A stretch of 41,714 nt of DNA from Dethiobacter alkaliphilus (lineage in GTDB: Bacteria; Bacillota; Dethiobacteria; DTU022; UBA8154): contig JAENYV010000024.1 of the NCBI GenBank assembly GCA_016841605.1, positions 1 to 41,714 on the forward strand, written 5' to 3'. The translations under genes were made by a program, and so were the position numbers. The notes beneath the pieces were generated by a model, which saw only the letters and a list, made by a program, of their open reading frames with translations, ran no database searches and was not told the origin of the DNA. The first letter of the stretch is position 1; each line of letters begins with the position of its first letter. Below, in pieces: positions 32,709 to 41,125 of this stretch.

Positions 32709-33875
32709 TTGACTAAGCCGAAACTTTGGACAGTAAATTTTATATTAAGCTGCCTTGCACACTTTTTTATGTATCTTGCTTTTTTTAGTTTTGCTCCTAC
32801 TCTGCCAATTTATATTGAAAGATTCGGGGGAAGCAGCATTATTGCAGGATTGGCCATGGCTTCATTGACCCTGGCTGCGGTTTTTTCCAGGCCGGTGGCC
32901 GGCTGGGCCCTGGATCAGTACGGCCGCAAGCTAATTTTTTTTGGCGGCCTGCTGGTTTTCCTCTTGCCTTCAATCCTTTATACCTTTATGGTTCCCGTTA
33001 CCCTTTTAATTGTACTCCGGTTCATTCAGGGCCTGGGCTGGGGAGTGGCCAATACATCTTCATGGACTGTTGCTTCGGATATTGTTCCCCCGGCAAGGTT
33101 AGGGGAGGGAACGGGATTTTTTAGTGTAACTTTAAGCATTTCCATGGCGATAGCCCCTGCCATTGCCTTGTGGCTAATCGCCCGGTATTCATTTGAGGCC
33201 CTTTTCTGGGCTTGCTCCCTTTTAATAATAATCTCAATCATTCTGGCCCTGATGATTAAATACCCTCATATTGAAAAGCAGGCGGTAAAGATAAAAACAG
33301 CTTTAATGGAGAAAACTGCCCTGCGTCCTGCCATGGTCATTCTTTTTATTGCCGTAACTTACAGTTCTCAACTTTCTTTTATTTCTCTTTATACCATCCA
33401 GCAGGGAATGGTTTCAGCCGGGCTCTTTTTTAGCGCGTTTGCCATAAGCACGCTTATTTTCCGCCCTGTGTCGGGAATAATTATTGACAGGAAAGGGGAA
33501 AAGGGTTACGATCTGGTCGTTTTAGTGGGAAGCATGTCCATGATCGCCGCTATTTTGGTCTTAACAATCCTCGCCACCCCTTTTCACCTTGTTGTAGGGG
33601 GGACCTTTTATGGCCTGGGTTTCGGATTTATTCAGCCAACGATTTTGACTCAGTGTATTAGACGCGTTCCCTCGAACAGAAGGGGCGCGGCCAATGCAAC
33701 TTTCTGGACCGCTTTAGATATCGGGGTGGCTTCCGGCTCAACAGGGTGGGGATTTGTTGCCAATGCTTTGGGCTATAGTATGATGTTCCTCCTTACCTTT
33801 ATCCCGGTGGTAATTGCCCTGGCAATTTATTTTACCGGCAGGAACAGCAATGCTGCGCCTTCTCTGGATGTCTGA
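32709..33875 (+). CDS. MFS transporter
   Basis: The TTG start at 32709, with AAAGGG upstream, begins just before the first helix; an upstream in-frame start at 32592 would add a non-homologous stretch. The 388-residue protein has about 12 membrane segments. The MFS signature between helices 2 and 3 is RPVAGWALDQYGRK, with a second copy (RPVSGIIIDRKGEKG) in the C-terminal half. It probably exports drugs or small metabolites; the substrate is not predictable. TATAAT-like sequence occurs near 32629. The leader between 32533 and 32708 shows nothing else. Confidence 0.88.
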   Translation: MTKPKLWTVNFILSCLAHFFMYLAFFSFAPTLPIYIERFGGSSIIAGLAMASLTLAAVFSRPVAGWALDQYGRKLIFFGGLLVFLLPSILYTFMVPVTLLIVLRFIQGLGWGVANTSSWTVASDIVPPARLGEGTGFFSVTLSISMAIAPAIALWLIARYSFEALFWACSLLIIISIILALMIKYPHIEKQAVKIKTALMEKTALRPAMVILFIAVTYSSQLSFISLYTIQQGMVSAGLFFSAFAISTLIFRPVSGIIIDRKGEKGYDLVVLVGSMSMIAAILVLTILATPFHLVVGGTFYGLGFGFIQPTILTQCIRRVPSNRRGAANATFWTALDIGVASGSTGWGFVANALGYSMMFLLTFIPVVIALAIYFTGRNSNAAPSLDV

Positions 33876-33915
33876 AAGCTGTTTTACAAGAAAAATAGGA
33901 TCAGGGTCTACATTA

Positions 33916-35520
33916 ATGAAAAGAAACCGCTGGATTTTAATCTTTCTAATATTGACAGCAAGTCTGCTGACGGTTGCCTATTATTTTATGCCCCTGATGC
34001 CGTCAACCCTGTCGGCTATTTCCGTTGTGGACCGGGATCAAAGCAGTTCTGAAACGTACACTCTGAAGAAGGCTGAGTCCCGGCAGCTCATTTCCGCCTT
34101 GCAGGGGTTTGCAGAAAATGAATTGCCGGAAAATATAATTGCTGCTTTTGATGTGACCCTGCACCGGAAATTCGGGCCGCCGCGGTGTTATGAGGTAAAT
34201 GTGGCATCCTCCCGGGAAGTATACCTGAAGAGTGCCGGAAGCGGCCTTCTTATCCGCTTAAAGGATGCTCATTTTTTTTATACCTATGAAGCTTTCCATA
34301 ACCTTTATCCCTTTGGGCAAATGCCCGATGTCTGTATAACGGCCCGAGATGAAGAAATAATTCCCCGGGTTGTTGAGCGCCGCTGGCAGCTTCTTAAGTG
34401 GGACAATAACTGGCATGACGGCAAAATGCCGTTATTGTCCGAATATTCCGCAAGCCCGCCGGTACTTGCTTCTACTGAGAACCGGCTTGGATTTACGGTT
34501 GATCCCCTGCCTGACAGTGCCTTTCTGTATGTGACAGATCCCTCCGGCAGAACTGTATTTAACGGTACCCTGGAAAATGAACAGTTGCCCGTTTTCCAGC
34601 GCAATGGCCTTTACGAGTACAGGTTGAACCTCTCTTGGCAGGACGAAAACCAGCCTTACCGCGGCCAATATAAGGCTTCTTTTGCTGTCATTATGGATCT
34701 GCCGCCGGTTTTTGAATTGCCGGAGAGAGTCGTACAGGGGGAAATGGCTGCTTTTTATGCATATCATATTCCAGAAGGGGTTATGCCGGTGTTGGAGCTG
34801 GATACGGAAGGCCGGTTAAAGTTCTTTCCCTTTGAAGACGGGTATGTAGCGTACATGCCTACCAATTATACTACCGGCCCGGGAGAATACCGGTTGGCCT
34901 ACGGCCTGGAAGGGGAGCCCCTTAACGAAAGTACTCTGGTCGTGTTGCCCCGGGATTTTCATATACAACATCTTCGGGTGAATGCCGATATAGTTGCATC
35001 AACCCGCAATGAAGCAGCCTATGAACAATTTGCACGTTATTTTCCAAAGGCCCGCCAAACCAGTGCAGATGAACGTTATTACAACCAGCCGTTTGTTCTG
35101 CCGGTTCCTGGCCGGCTCACCACAGAGTTTGGTCAAACCCGTTATGTGAACAATGCCCCCACATCTTACCGCCACTCGGGCCTGGACATTGCCGCTCCCG
35201 CCGGGACAAACGTCCTGACTGCCAACAACGGGCGAGTGACCCTGTCCATGGAGCTGATCCTTACCGGGAACACAGTAGTAATTGATCACGGGCAGGGGCT
35301 TTTTAGCGTTTACTATCACATGCAGGAGCTTTTTGTGGAAGAAGGACAATTTGTAGAACGGGGAGAGCCTGTGGGTACTGTCGGTTCCACCGGCTTCTCA
35401 ACGGGGCCCCATTTACACTTTACCATGTCCTATTTTGAACACAACCTGGAGCCCGGATATTTTTTGGCAGGCGAACCAATTACGTACGAAAATGCGCATC
35501 GTTTACTTAGCGGGCAATAA
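33916..35520 (+). CDS. Membrane-anchored M23 (LytM-type) peptidase
   Basis: Start ATG 33916 is chosen because it opens directly into a signal anchor (MKRNRWILIFLILTASLLTV); CAGGG lies upstream. The 534-residue protein has a long extracellular region without a family I recognise (about 30-390). The C-terminal M23 domain has zinc ligands HSGLD (His420, Asp424) and HLH (His499, His501). M23 enzymes cut peptidoglycan peptide bridges, and all visible ligands are present, so it may be active. The extra N-terminal region might bind wall or a partner. It stands alone between an MFS gene and a toxin-antitoxin relic. Confidence 0.9.
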   Translation: MKRNRWILIFLILTASLLTVAYYFMPLMPSTLSAISVVDRDQSSSETYTLKKAESRQLISALQGFAENELPENIIAAFDVTLHRKFGPPRCYEVNVASSREVYLKSAGSGLLIRLKDAHFFYTYEAFHNLYPFGQMPDVCITARDEEIIPRVVERRWQLLKWDNNWHDGKMPLLSEYSASPPVLASTENRLGFTVDPLPDSAFLYVTDPSGRTVFNGTLENEQLPVFQRNGLYEYRLNLSWQDENQPYRGQYKASFAVIMDLPPVFELPERVVQGEMAAFYAYHIPEGVMPVLELDTEGRLKFFPFEDGYVAYMPTNYTTGPGEYRLAYGLEGEPLNESTLVVLPRDFHIQHLRVNADIVASTRNEAAYEQFARYFPKARQTSADERYYNQPFVLPVPGRLTTEFGQTRYVNNAPTSYRHSGLDIAAPAGTNVLTANNGRVTLSMELILTGNTVVIDHGQGLFSVYYHMQELFVEEGQFVERGEPVGTVGSTGFSTGPHLHFTMSYFEHNLEPGYFLAGEPITYENAHRLLSGQ

Positions 35521-35624
35521 TAAAAAAACGGCCGCAGGAAGGAAAGGTTCTAACCAAAGCAGTCGATTTCATAGCATGATAGAGCTATAATAATATTATA
35601 ATTTTACTACAAGGAGTTGATACC

Positions 35625-35915
35625 ATGCAGATTAAACCATCCGCAAGCATCCGGCAGAACTATAATGAGATAGCAGATTTGTGCAGGTCTACCGGTGAGC
35701 CGGTGTATCTTACTAAAAACGGCGAGGGAGATCTCGTGGTGATGGATATAGAAGCGTTTACCCGCCGTGAAAAAATGTTGAAGCTGCGGGAAGAACTGTT
35801 GGCCATCGAGGAAGACCGTCTGGCCGGACGCGTCGGAACAACGCCGGATGAACTGGACAGCTATCTGGACAGCATTATTGACGAGGTGGAACATGGAAAA
35901 GAAGCCTCAGTATAA
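35625..35915 (+). CDS. Phd/YefM-family antitoxin
   Basis: The 96-residue protein starts behind AAGGAG. Its N-terminal half is a Phd/YefM DNA-binding fold (IKPSASIRQNYNEIADLC, GEPVYLTKNGEGDLVVMDIE). Its C-terminal half is an acidic tail that would wrap a RelE/ParE-type toxin (LDSYLDSIIDEVEHGK). Such antitoxins also repress their own operon. The overlapping toxin gene is cut to a stub, so this is now an orphan antitoxin. Confidence 0.85.
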   Translation: MQIKPSASIRQNYNEIADLCRSTGEPVYLTKNGEGDLVVMDIEAFTRREKMLKLREELLAIEEDRLAGRVGTTPDELDSYLDSIIDEVEHGKEASV

Positions 35916-35940
35916 GGTGATTGTTTCCATGTTTTCGTGA
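35893..35940 (+). pseudogene. RelE/ParE toxin gene reduced to an N-terminal stub
   Basis: An ATG overlapping the antitoxin end by 23 bp, the usual toxin-antitoxin arrangement, opens MEKKPQYKVIVSMFS and a stop. The first 12 residues look like the start of RelE/ParE-type toxins; the catalytic body is absent and G+C-rich sequence of another character follows. Confidence 0.7.
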
Positions 35941-36008
35941 GGGCGCGGAGAGCGGTTCTCACGGCCGGGCGCGCCACATGATACTACATTGGATTAAGGA
36001 GTTTATAT

Positions 36009-36435
36009 ATGGAAAACGAAGAAACATTGATTCACGATTTTGATTCAAGCTTAATTTGTGATTATTTTGGAAGGTTGGAACGGCAGGGACCTGGTAGCCC
36101 TGAATCTACTATTAGGGCATTAAGTTTTATTGACAATTTTTCAAATGAATTAAAAATTGCGGATTTTGCTTGTGGAACAGGCGGTCAAACAATAACTCTT
36201 GCACAAAATACAAAAGGAACCATTACTGGGCTTGATATCTTTCCCGATTTTATTGGAAAATTTTATATAAACCTATTTTATCCCGCAGAAAGAAATACAA
36301 AAAACACTTTTGGAAAAAAATGCTGGAAATAAAGCTGCAGAGGTTTTTGTTGAATATATGAAGTATGAAGCGGAGTTGTATTCAAAATACAAACAGTATT
36401 ATGGATATGTTTTTTATATTGGTAAGAAAATATAA
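36009..36435 (+). pseudogene. SAM-dependent methyltransferase with internal deletion
   Basis: The first part reads [20 protein letters not shown] and has the SAM-binding motif [16 protein letters not shown] with the acidic GLDIF following. After about 85 residues the frame shifts, and the last part appears in another frame as [20 protein letters not shown] and YYGYVFYIGKKI. The middle of the domain is missing. The remaining 107-residue frame is unlikely to be an active enzyme. Confidence 0.75.
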
Positions 36436-36603
36436 AAAATGAAGTACGCCACCACTTCGTATAACATCGCATTTCCGCATTCAATGTCGGATGGAAACAG
36501 TATAAAAAGGAATCCAATGCGGCAGGTCTCTCATATCGGTGCAGGAAAAGAGAGGACGGCCGATACCGGTTTTCATATACTTTGATTGTTGGGAGGTGAT
36601 GGC

Positions 36604-37461
36604 ATGGAATGGCTTAGCTGCCTGAATGAAGCGATAAACTACCTGGAGGAACACCTGGAGGACAAAATCGACCTGGAGCGTGTCGCCCAGGTCGCATGTT
36701 GTTCATCGTTTCATTTTCAGCGTATGTTTTCCTATCTCGCGGACCTGCCTCTTTCCGAGTATATCCGCAGGAGGAAAATGACCAGAGCCGTATTCGATCT
36801 GCAAAACGGTGATGAAAAAATTATCGACATTGCGCTCAAATACGGCTATGAATCGCCGACGGCTTTCAACCGCGCTTTTCAGAGCGTTCACGGTATGGCC
36901 CCGTCCGCCGCAAGAGCGGAAGGCGTCACGCTGAAAGCCTATCCGCCCATCAGCTTCAGAATAACGATCAAAGGAGAGGCTGAAATGAACTACAGAATCG
37001 AGAAAAAGGGCGCTTTTAAAATTACAGGTGTCAGAGAGCATTACTCCATGAATATCGAAGAATGCTTTAGCATGGTGCCGCTATTTTGGCAAAAGACAGT
37101 GCAAAGTGGAGTTATCCCGAGACTCTGCGCCTTGATGGACCGGGAACCGAAGGGCGTCCTGGGGGTAAGTACGTGTATGAACGGCCAGGATTTCGATTAT
37201 TACATTGCCGTGGCCACCGATCAGGAAATGCCCGAAGATATGACTGAGTATCATGTCCCCCAATGCACTTGGGCAATCTTTGAATGTATCGGGGCCATGC
37301 CCGATGCCATACAAAATTTGCAAAAGCGCATTGTGAGCGAATGGTTGCCCAATTCAGGTTACGAGTACGCCAATGCTCCCGATATCGAAGTCTATTTTGA
37401 AGGAAACCAACAGGCGGAGGACTACAGATGTGAAGTCTGGCTGCCCGTTGAAAAGAAATGA
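36604..37461 (+). CDS. AraC-family regulator with GyrI-like effector domain
   Basis: ATG 36604 with GGGAGGTG gives a 285-residue protein. An N-terminal AraC double helix-turn-helix (about 1-105: LERVAQVACCSSFHFQRMFS, IIDIALKYGYESPTAFNRAF) is followed by a GyrI-like/BmrR-type small-molecule-binding domain (about 125-284: YRIEKKGAFKITGVREH, VPQCTWAIFECIG, DIEVYFEG). Proteins of this layout sense hydrophobic or cationic compounds and control nearby resistance genes. No clear target gene is adjacent. Confidence 0.9.
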   Translation: MEWLSCLNEAINYLEEHLEDKIDLERVAQVACCSSFHFQRMFSYLADLPLSEYIRRRKMTRAVFDLQNGDEKIIDIALKYGYESPTAFNRAFQSVHGMAPSAARAEGVTLKAYPPISFRITIKGEAEMNYRIEKKGAFKITGVREHYSMNIEECFSMVPLFWQKTVQSGVIPRLCALMDREPKGVLGVSTCMNGQDFDYYIAVATDQEMPEDMTEYHVPQCTWAIFECIGAMPDAIQNLQKRIVSEWLPNSGYEYANAPDIEVYFEGNQQAEDYRCEVWLPVEKK

Positions 37462-37512
37462 TAACGGTATCCAAACAACATGTGCCTATATAGAGCATAA
37501 TGGGAGCACAGC

Positions 37513-37626
37513 ATGCGCCCCCTGCGACAGATGAATTCCACCGACTTCACAAAGAATGAAATGGAATCATTGGCAGACAAACTGGAAGTGCCAACTGGAA
37601 ATTATAGTGTTGGTATCGGCCTTTAG
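37513..37626 (+). pseudogene. Fragment, perhaps of a sensor kinase
   Basis: A 37-residue frame ends DKLEVPTGNYSVGIGL and a stop. The last residues resemble the G-box region of LytS/YesM-type kinases. It has no ribosome site and is followed by a terminator. The identity is weak. Confidence 0.3.
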
Positions 37627-37654
37627 CCTTTTGTTTAGTAAATTTAGTCAGCAA

Positions 37655-37682
37655 AAAAGCACTCTCACGTGAGGGTGCTTTT
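37655..37682 (+). terminator. Rho-independent terminator
   Basis: AAAAGCACTCTCAC pairs with GTGAGGGTGCTTTT with one G-T pair, making a near-perfect 14-bp hairpin followed by TTTTG. Confidence 0.75.
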
Positions 37683-37716
37683 GTTATGCACAAAGCGATG
37701 AAAGGCAGGTGATAAA

Positions 37717-37866
37717 ATGACAACTGAGGAAGGTTACAAGGTCCCGGTCTCGTATTTTGATAAAAACTCGAACGGGAACTTGATGTCTATAGCAGCCAAC
37801 GATATTGACAACATCGTCACGAATTTGCACAGCCAATTCGGATATATAAATATTGCTATTTATTGA
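37717..37866 (+). pseudogene. ABC exporter transmembrane-domain fragment
   Basis: A 49-residue frame contains VPVSYFDKNSNGNLMSIAAN and DIDNIVTNLHSQF. This matches the conserved cytoplasmic loop of ABC-type exporters (LPxSYFDxxxxGDLMSR.TNDID). Everything before and after that loop is missing, so it is a relic. Confidence 0.7.
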
Positions 37867-38013
37867 TTAGTTAAATTGTGTTATTTTAAGTATGTATTGG
37901 TTTATTGGATTTATCAAATACAGATTTCAGCAAAAAAAATGATAAATTTAAATGATGAATGGGAATTTTCTGGAATCAGCTTTTCTCACCGAAGATTAAC
38001 AAGGAGAGCAATT

Positions 38014-39957
38014 GTGAACAGATTTAGATATGTTGTTGTATTTATACTGTTAGTGACTACGATTCTGATTGGCAATGTATATATGAATTATTCAAATGAA
38101 AACTATTTAGCCCGAAATGGTGTGTTTGACTTAAGTGAGACTGACTTTTATGAGAAAAAGATAATCCAACTTAAAGGACAATGGGAGTTTTATGGGAATC
38201 AATTCGTATCACCCCAAGATATTACCAATAAAAAGTTAGAACCCGTATATATCCATGCCCCTGGTAATTGGAACAATGTAGGAGGAGGTCATAAAGAGTC
38301 ACAATATGCTTATGGAACCTATAGATTAATGATTACGAATATCCCAAAGCAAACCTATTATGGTATTATAAAAAACCAGATCAGAAATGCATGTAAGGTA
38401 TATATTAACGGAGAGTTAATCATGGAAGATGGTATACCGGCAAAAACCATGGAAAAACATCAGCATGGGAATATTCTACAAATGGCTTCTTGTAAGATTG
38501 ATGGTAGCAGTGCTGAGATCATTATCCATGTATCCAATTATGACCATTTCTCTGGTGGTATCATCATGCCAATTTACTTTGGTGAGCAGAAAGTACTTGT
38601 GAAAGAATATATAATTCGATTATTTCAAGAGTTTTTTTGCTTAGCCATACTTTTTATTGTTGGGATCATATATTTGGCGTTTTATATATTACACAAATCA
38701 TTAAGTGAAGAAGCTTCCGTTTCTGTCTTCCTTTCCATAAATTGTTTTTCATTAGGTGTACATTATGCGTTAAGAAGTGAAAGATTCTTATTAATCATTT
38801 TTCCAAACTTGCCTATGGAAATAAATTTTAAGATTATATATATTGGGGCATATGTCTGTATATTAACCACTTTTTTTATTATTAATAAGATTGATAAAAC
38901 TTTTTTGCCAGATAAGATAAAACATATAGCCTCTCTTGTAAATGGTGTATTTATTCTGGTGATCTTACTTACGCAACAGAGATTTTACGATACCGTATCC
39001 AATATATTATTAGTATTATCCAGTATTGTTCTATTTGCTGTTATGATTTGGATTTTATTTTTGTATATAAAAGGAAAACACAATAAGTGCGGCTATGAAA
39101 TACATACCATTCTTTTGTTCACTTTGTACAGTGGAAATATCTATATAGTAAATTCCAGTCTATCTAGATTTGGAAGTGGGAAGCATGCTTTGTTAAGTTT
39201 CGGTTCTATCCTTGCCTATGTCATCTTTTTAATATTGCTATTTTTATGTTTTTACTATGAAATATATAAAGAAAACAGAGAAATGGCAGTCAGATTATCA
39301 AAAGCGTATAATCATCTGGAACAAACCTCAGAAGAAGCAAGAAAAAAAGAGATAGCTTTTTTACAGGCCCAGATCAAACCCCATTTTCTATTCAATACAT
39401 TAAGTGTAATATCTTCCATGATTACAAGGAAACCTACGGAATCAAAAAAAATGATTTTAAATCTTAGTAATTATTTAAGAAATAATTTTGATTTTGATGT
39501 AAATGAAGAACTGGTTCCGTTAAAAGACGAAGTGAATCTTGTTCATTTGTACATAGAGATAGAAAAGGCTAGATTTGGTAAACGAATGGAGTTCATACTG
39601 GATTGTAGTGAAATACCAGCAAGCCATATTCCAAGACTCACCATACAACCCTTAGTGGAAAATGCCCTTAGACATGGTATTCTTAAAAGGTCACAAGGTG
39701 GAAAGGTGATCTTGGAGATTAAAGAAAACGGGGATTCTGTAGTAATAAGAGTGATTGATAATGGTATAGGTATATCCCAGGGAAAAATTCATATGCTGCT
39801 TGATGATTCTTCAGAAGTAAGTGGAGTGGGTATAAAAAATATTAACAAAAGACTTACCACTTGTTTTGGCAAAGGATTAATGATTTTTAGTGAACCCAAT
39901 ATAGAAACCTGCGTGATGATAGAAATACCTGTAACAAGGGGTAGGAAGAATGATTAA
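38014..39957 (+). CDS. 7TMR-DISM sensor histidine kinase (LytS/YesM-type core)
   Basis: GTG 38014 is chosen for AAGGAG seven bases upstream; the frame is open from 37876 but without a signal there. The 647-residue protein has an N-terminal signal anchor and an extracellular galactose-binding-like DISM domain (about 40-190: IIQLKGQWEFYGNQF, HAPGNWNN, YINGELI). About seven membrane helices span roughly 200-415. A His-kinase domain follows with QAQIKPHFLFN (His457), PLVENALRHGI and GVGIKNINKRL. DISM domains often bind carbohydrates or similar ligands. It overlaps the response regulator gene by 8 bp, so the two form a pair. Confidence 0.9.
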   Translation: MNRFRYVVVFILLVTTILIGNVYMNYSNENYLARNGVFDLSETDFYEKKIIQLKGQWEFYGNQFVSPQDITNKKLEPVYIHAPGNWNNVGGGHKESQYAYGTYRLMITNIPKQTYYGIIKNQIRNACKVYINGELIMEDGIPAKTMEKHQHGNILQMASCKIDGSSAEIIIHVSNYDHFSGGIIMPIYFGEQKVLVKEYIIRLFQEFFCLAILFIVGIIYLAFYILHKSLSEEASVSVFLSINCFSLGVHYALRSERFLLIIFPNLPMEINFKIIYIGAYVCILTTFFIINKIDKTFLPDKIKHIASLVNGVFILVILLTQQRFYDTVSNILLVLSSIVLFAVMIWILFLYIKGKHNKCGYEIHTILLFTLYSGNIYIVNSSLSRFGSGKHALLSFGSILAYVIFLILLFLCFYYEIYKENREMAVRLSKAYNHLEQTSEEARKKEIAFLQAQIKPHFLFNTLSVISSMITRKPTESKKMILNLSNYLRNNFDFDVNEELVPLKDEVNLVHLYIEIEKARFGKRMEFILDCSEIPASHIPRLTIQPLVENALRHGILKRSQGGKVILEIKENGDSVVIRVIDNGIGISQGKIHMLLDDSSEVSGVGIKNINKRLTTCFGKGLMIFSEPNIETCVMIEIPVTRGRKND

Positions 39958-40888
39958 AGCATTTATTATCGAAGACGAAGAATATACACTTTTAGAAATA
40001 ACGGAAATTCTACAAGATACAGGAAGCATTCGTGTCTGTGGTGCATATCAAAGCCCCATAGAAGCATTGGAAAAATATGAGAATCAGAGACCTCAAGTGA
40101 TATTTGTAGATATAGAAATGCCGGATATGGATGGACTCACTCTGGCAGAATTACTAATGAATAAGAATCCTTTGCTTAAGGTGGTATTTATTACAGCATA
40201 TAATCATTATGCGGTACAAGCCTTTGATATTAATGCACTGGATTATATTCTGAAACCCATAGACCCGGAACGCTGTGAAATTATGATCAAAAGACTGGTA
40301 AAAGCAATTGAACTGGAGTCCACTACTCATTCTTCATTAGAAGTGAAATGCTTTGGTGATTTTGAAGTAAATGTCTATAATATTCCTGTTAAATGGGAAA
40401 GGAGCAAGGCAGAGGAACTATTCGCATACTTTCTCGCAAATTATAATAAAAAAATTCACAAAGAAGTCATTATCGAGAATCTATGGAGTGATTATAAGCT
40501 GTCCAAGGCACTTAGGATCCTGCAGACAACGGTTCACAAGGTCAGGAGTGTACTGGCTCCATATAATGAACAGTTATATATAAAATTTCAAGATAATAGT
40601 TATATTTTAATCATAAAGGACTTTATGTTTGATTATAAAATACTCATGAATTTGCTCGCAAGGGAAGATGCGGTTAGTTTTGCAAATATTCCTAATATTA
40701 TGGATACTTATGAAAGCATAAAAAAAGGATTATTTTCTGATAAAGGCTATCTATGGTCCTATGAATTTGAGGTAAAGTTAAAGAAGCTTTTTTATAAAAA
40801 ACTCAAGGTATTGCTTATGGATCAAACGATGGAAAAGGAGGTCGCTGAGTACATAAAAAATATTATAGATGAGATTAATGTATGCTAA
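39950..40888 (+). CDS. Response regulator with SARP-type output domain
   Basis: The 312-residue protein starts inside the kinase gene. Its receiver domain (about 1-120) has acidic residues at E8-D9-E10, phospho-acceptor D54 in VIFVDIEMPDMDG and K102 in YILKPID. The C-terminal half is a SARP-like winged helix (about 130-225: VKCFGDFEVNV, WERSKAEELFAYFLA, LQTTVHKVRSVL) followed by a helical bacterial-transcriptional-activator-type region. Proteins of this layout occur in Clostridia beside DISM kinases. The large repeat-protein gene at 41126 is the nearest candidate target. Confidence 0.9.
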   Translation: MIKAFIIEDEEYTLLEITEILQDTGSIRVCGAYQSPIEALEKYENQRPQVIFVDIEMPDMDGLTLAELLMNKNPLLKVVFITAYNHYAVQAFDINALDYILKPIDPERCEIMIKRLVKAIELESTTHSSLEVKCFGDFEVNVYNIPVKWERSKAEELFAYFLANYNKKIHKEVIIENLWSDYKLSKALRILQTTVHKVRSVLAPYNEQLYIKFQDNSYILIIKDFMFDYKILMNLLAREDAVSFANIPNIMDTYESIKKGLFSDKGYLWSYEFEVKLKKLFYKKLKVLLMDQTMEKEVAEYIKNIIDEINVC

Positions 40889-40926
40889 GTGAAATGAAAA
40901 TATGAAAAAATGAATTTATTTTTACA

Positions 40927-40973
40927 AACAGGACAAAAAACGACTGTATACAGGAGTTTTTTGTCCTGTTTTG
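40927..40973 (+). terminator. Terminator after the DISM kinase/SARP regulator operon
   Basis: A long stem, AACAGGACAAAAAAC with GTTTTTTGTCCTGTT, surrounds a 14-base loop and is followed by TTG. The pairing is perfect. Confidence 0.82.
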
Positions 40974-41125
40974 TGAGCATCCTGTGAGAGGGCTTTGATA
41001 AAATAGGAACCGGGGGTGCTTTCTTGGAATATGGACCCGTGCCAATAAACTTTTCAAGTAGTTTATGGTACTTACATATAAAAAGAAGGCATAATTACCA
41101 AAAAATATTGTATGGGAGGGTCTCT

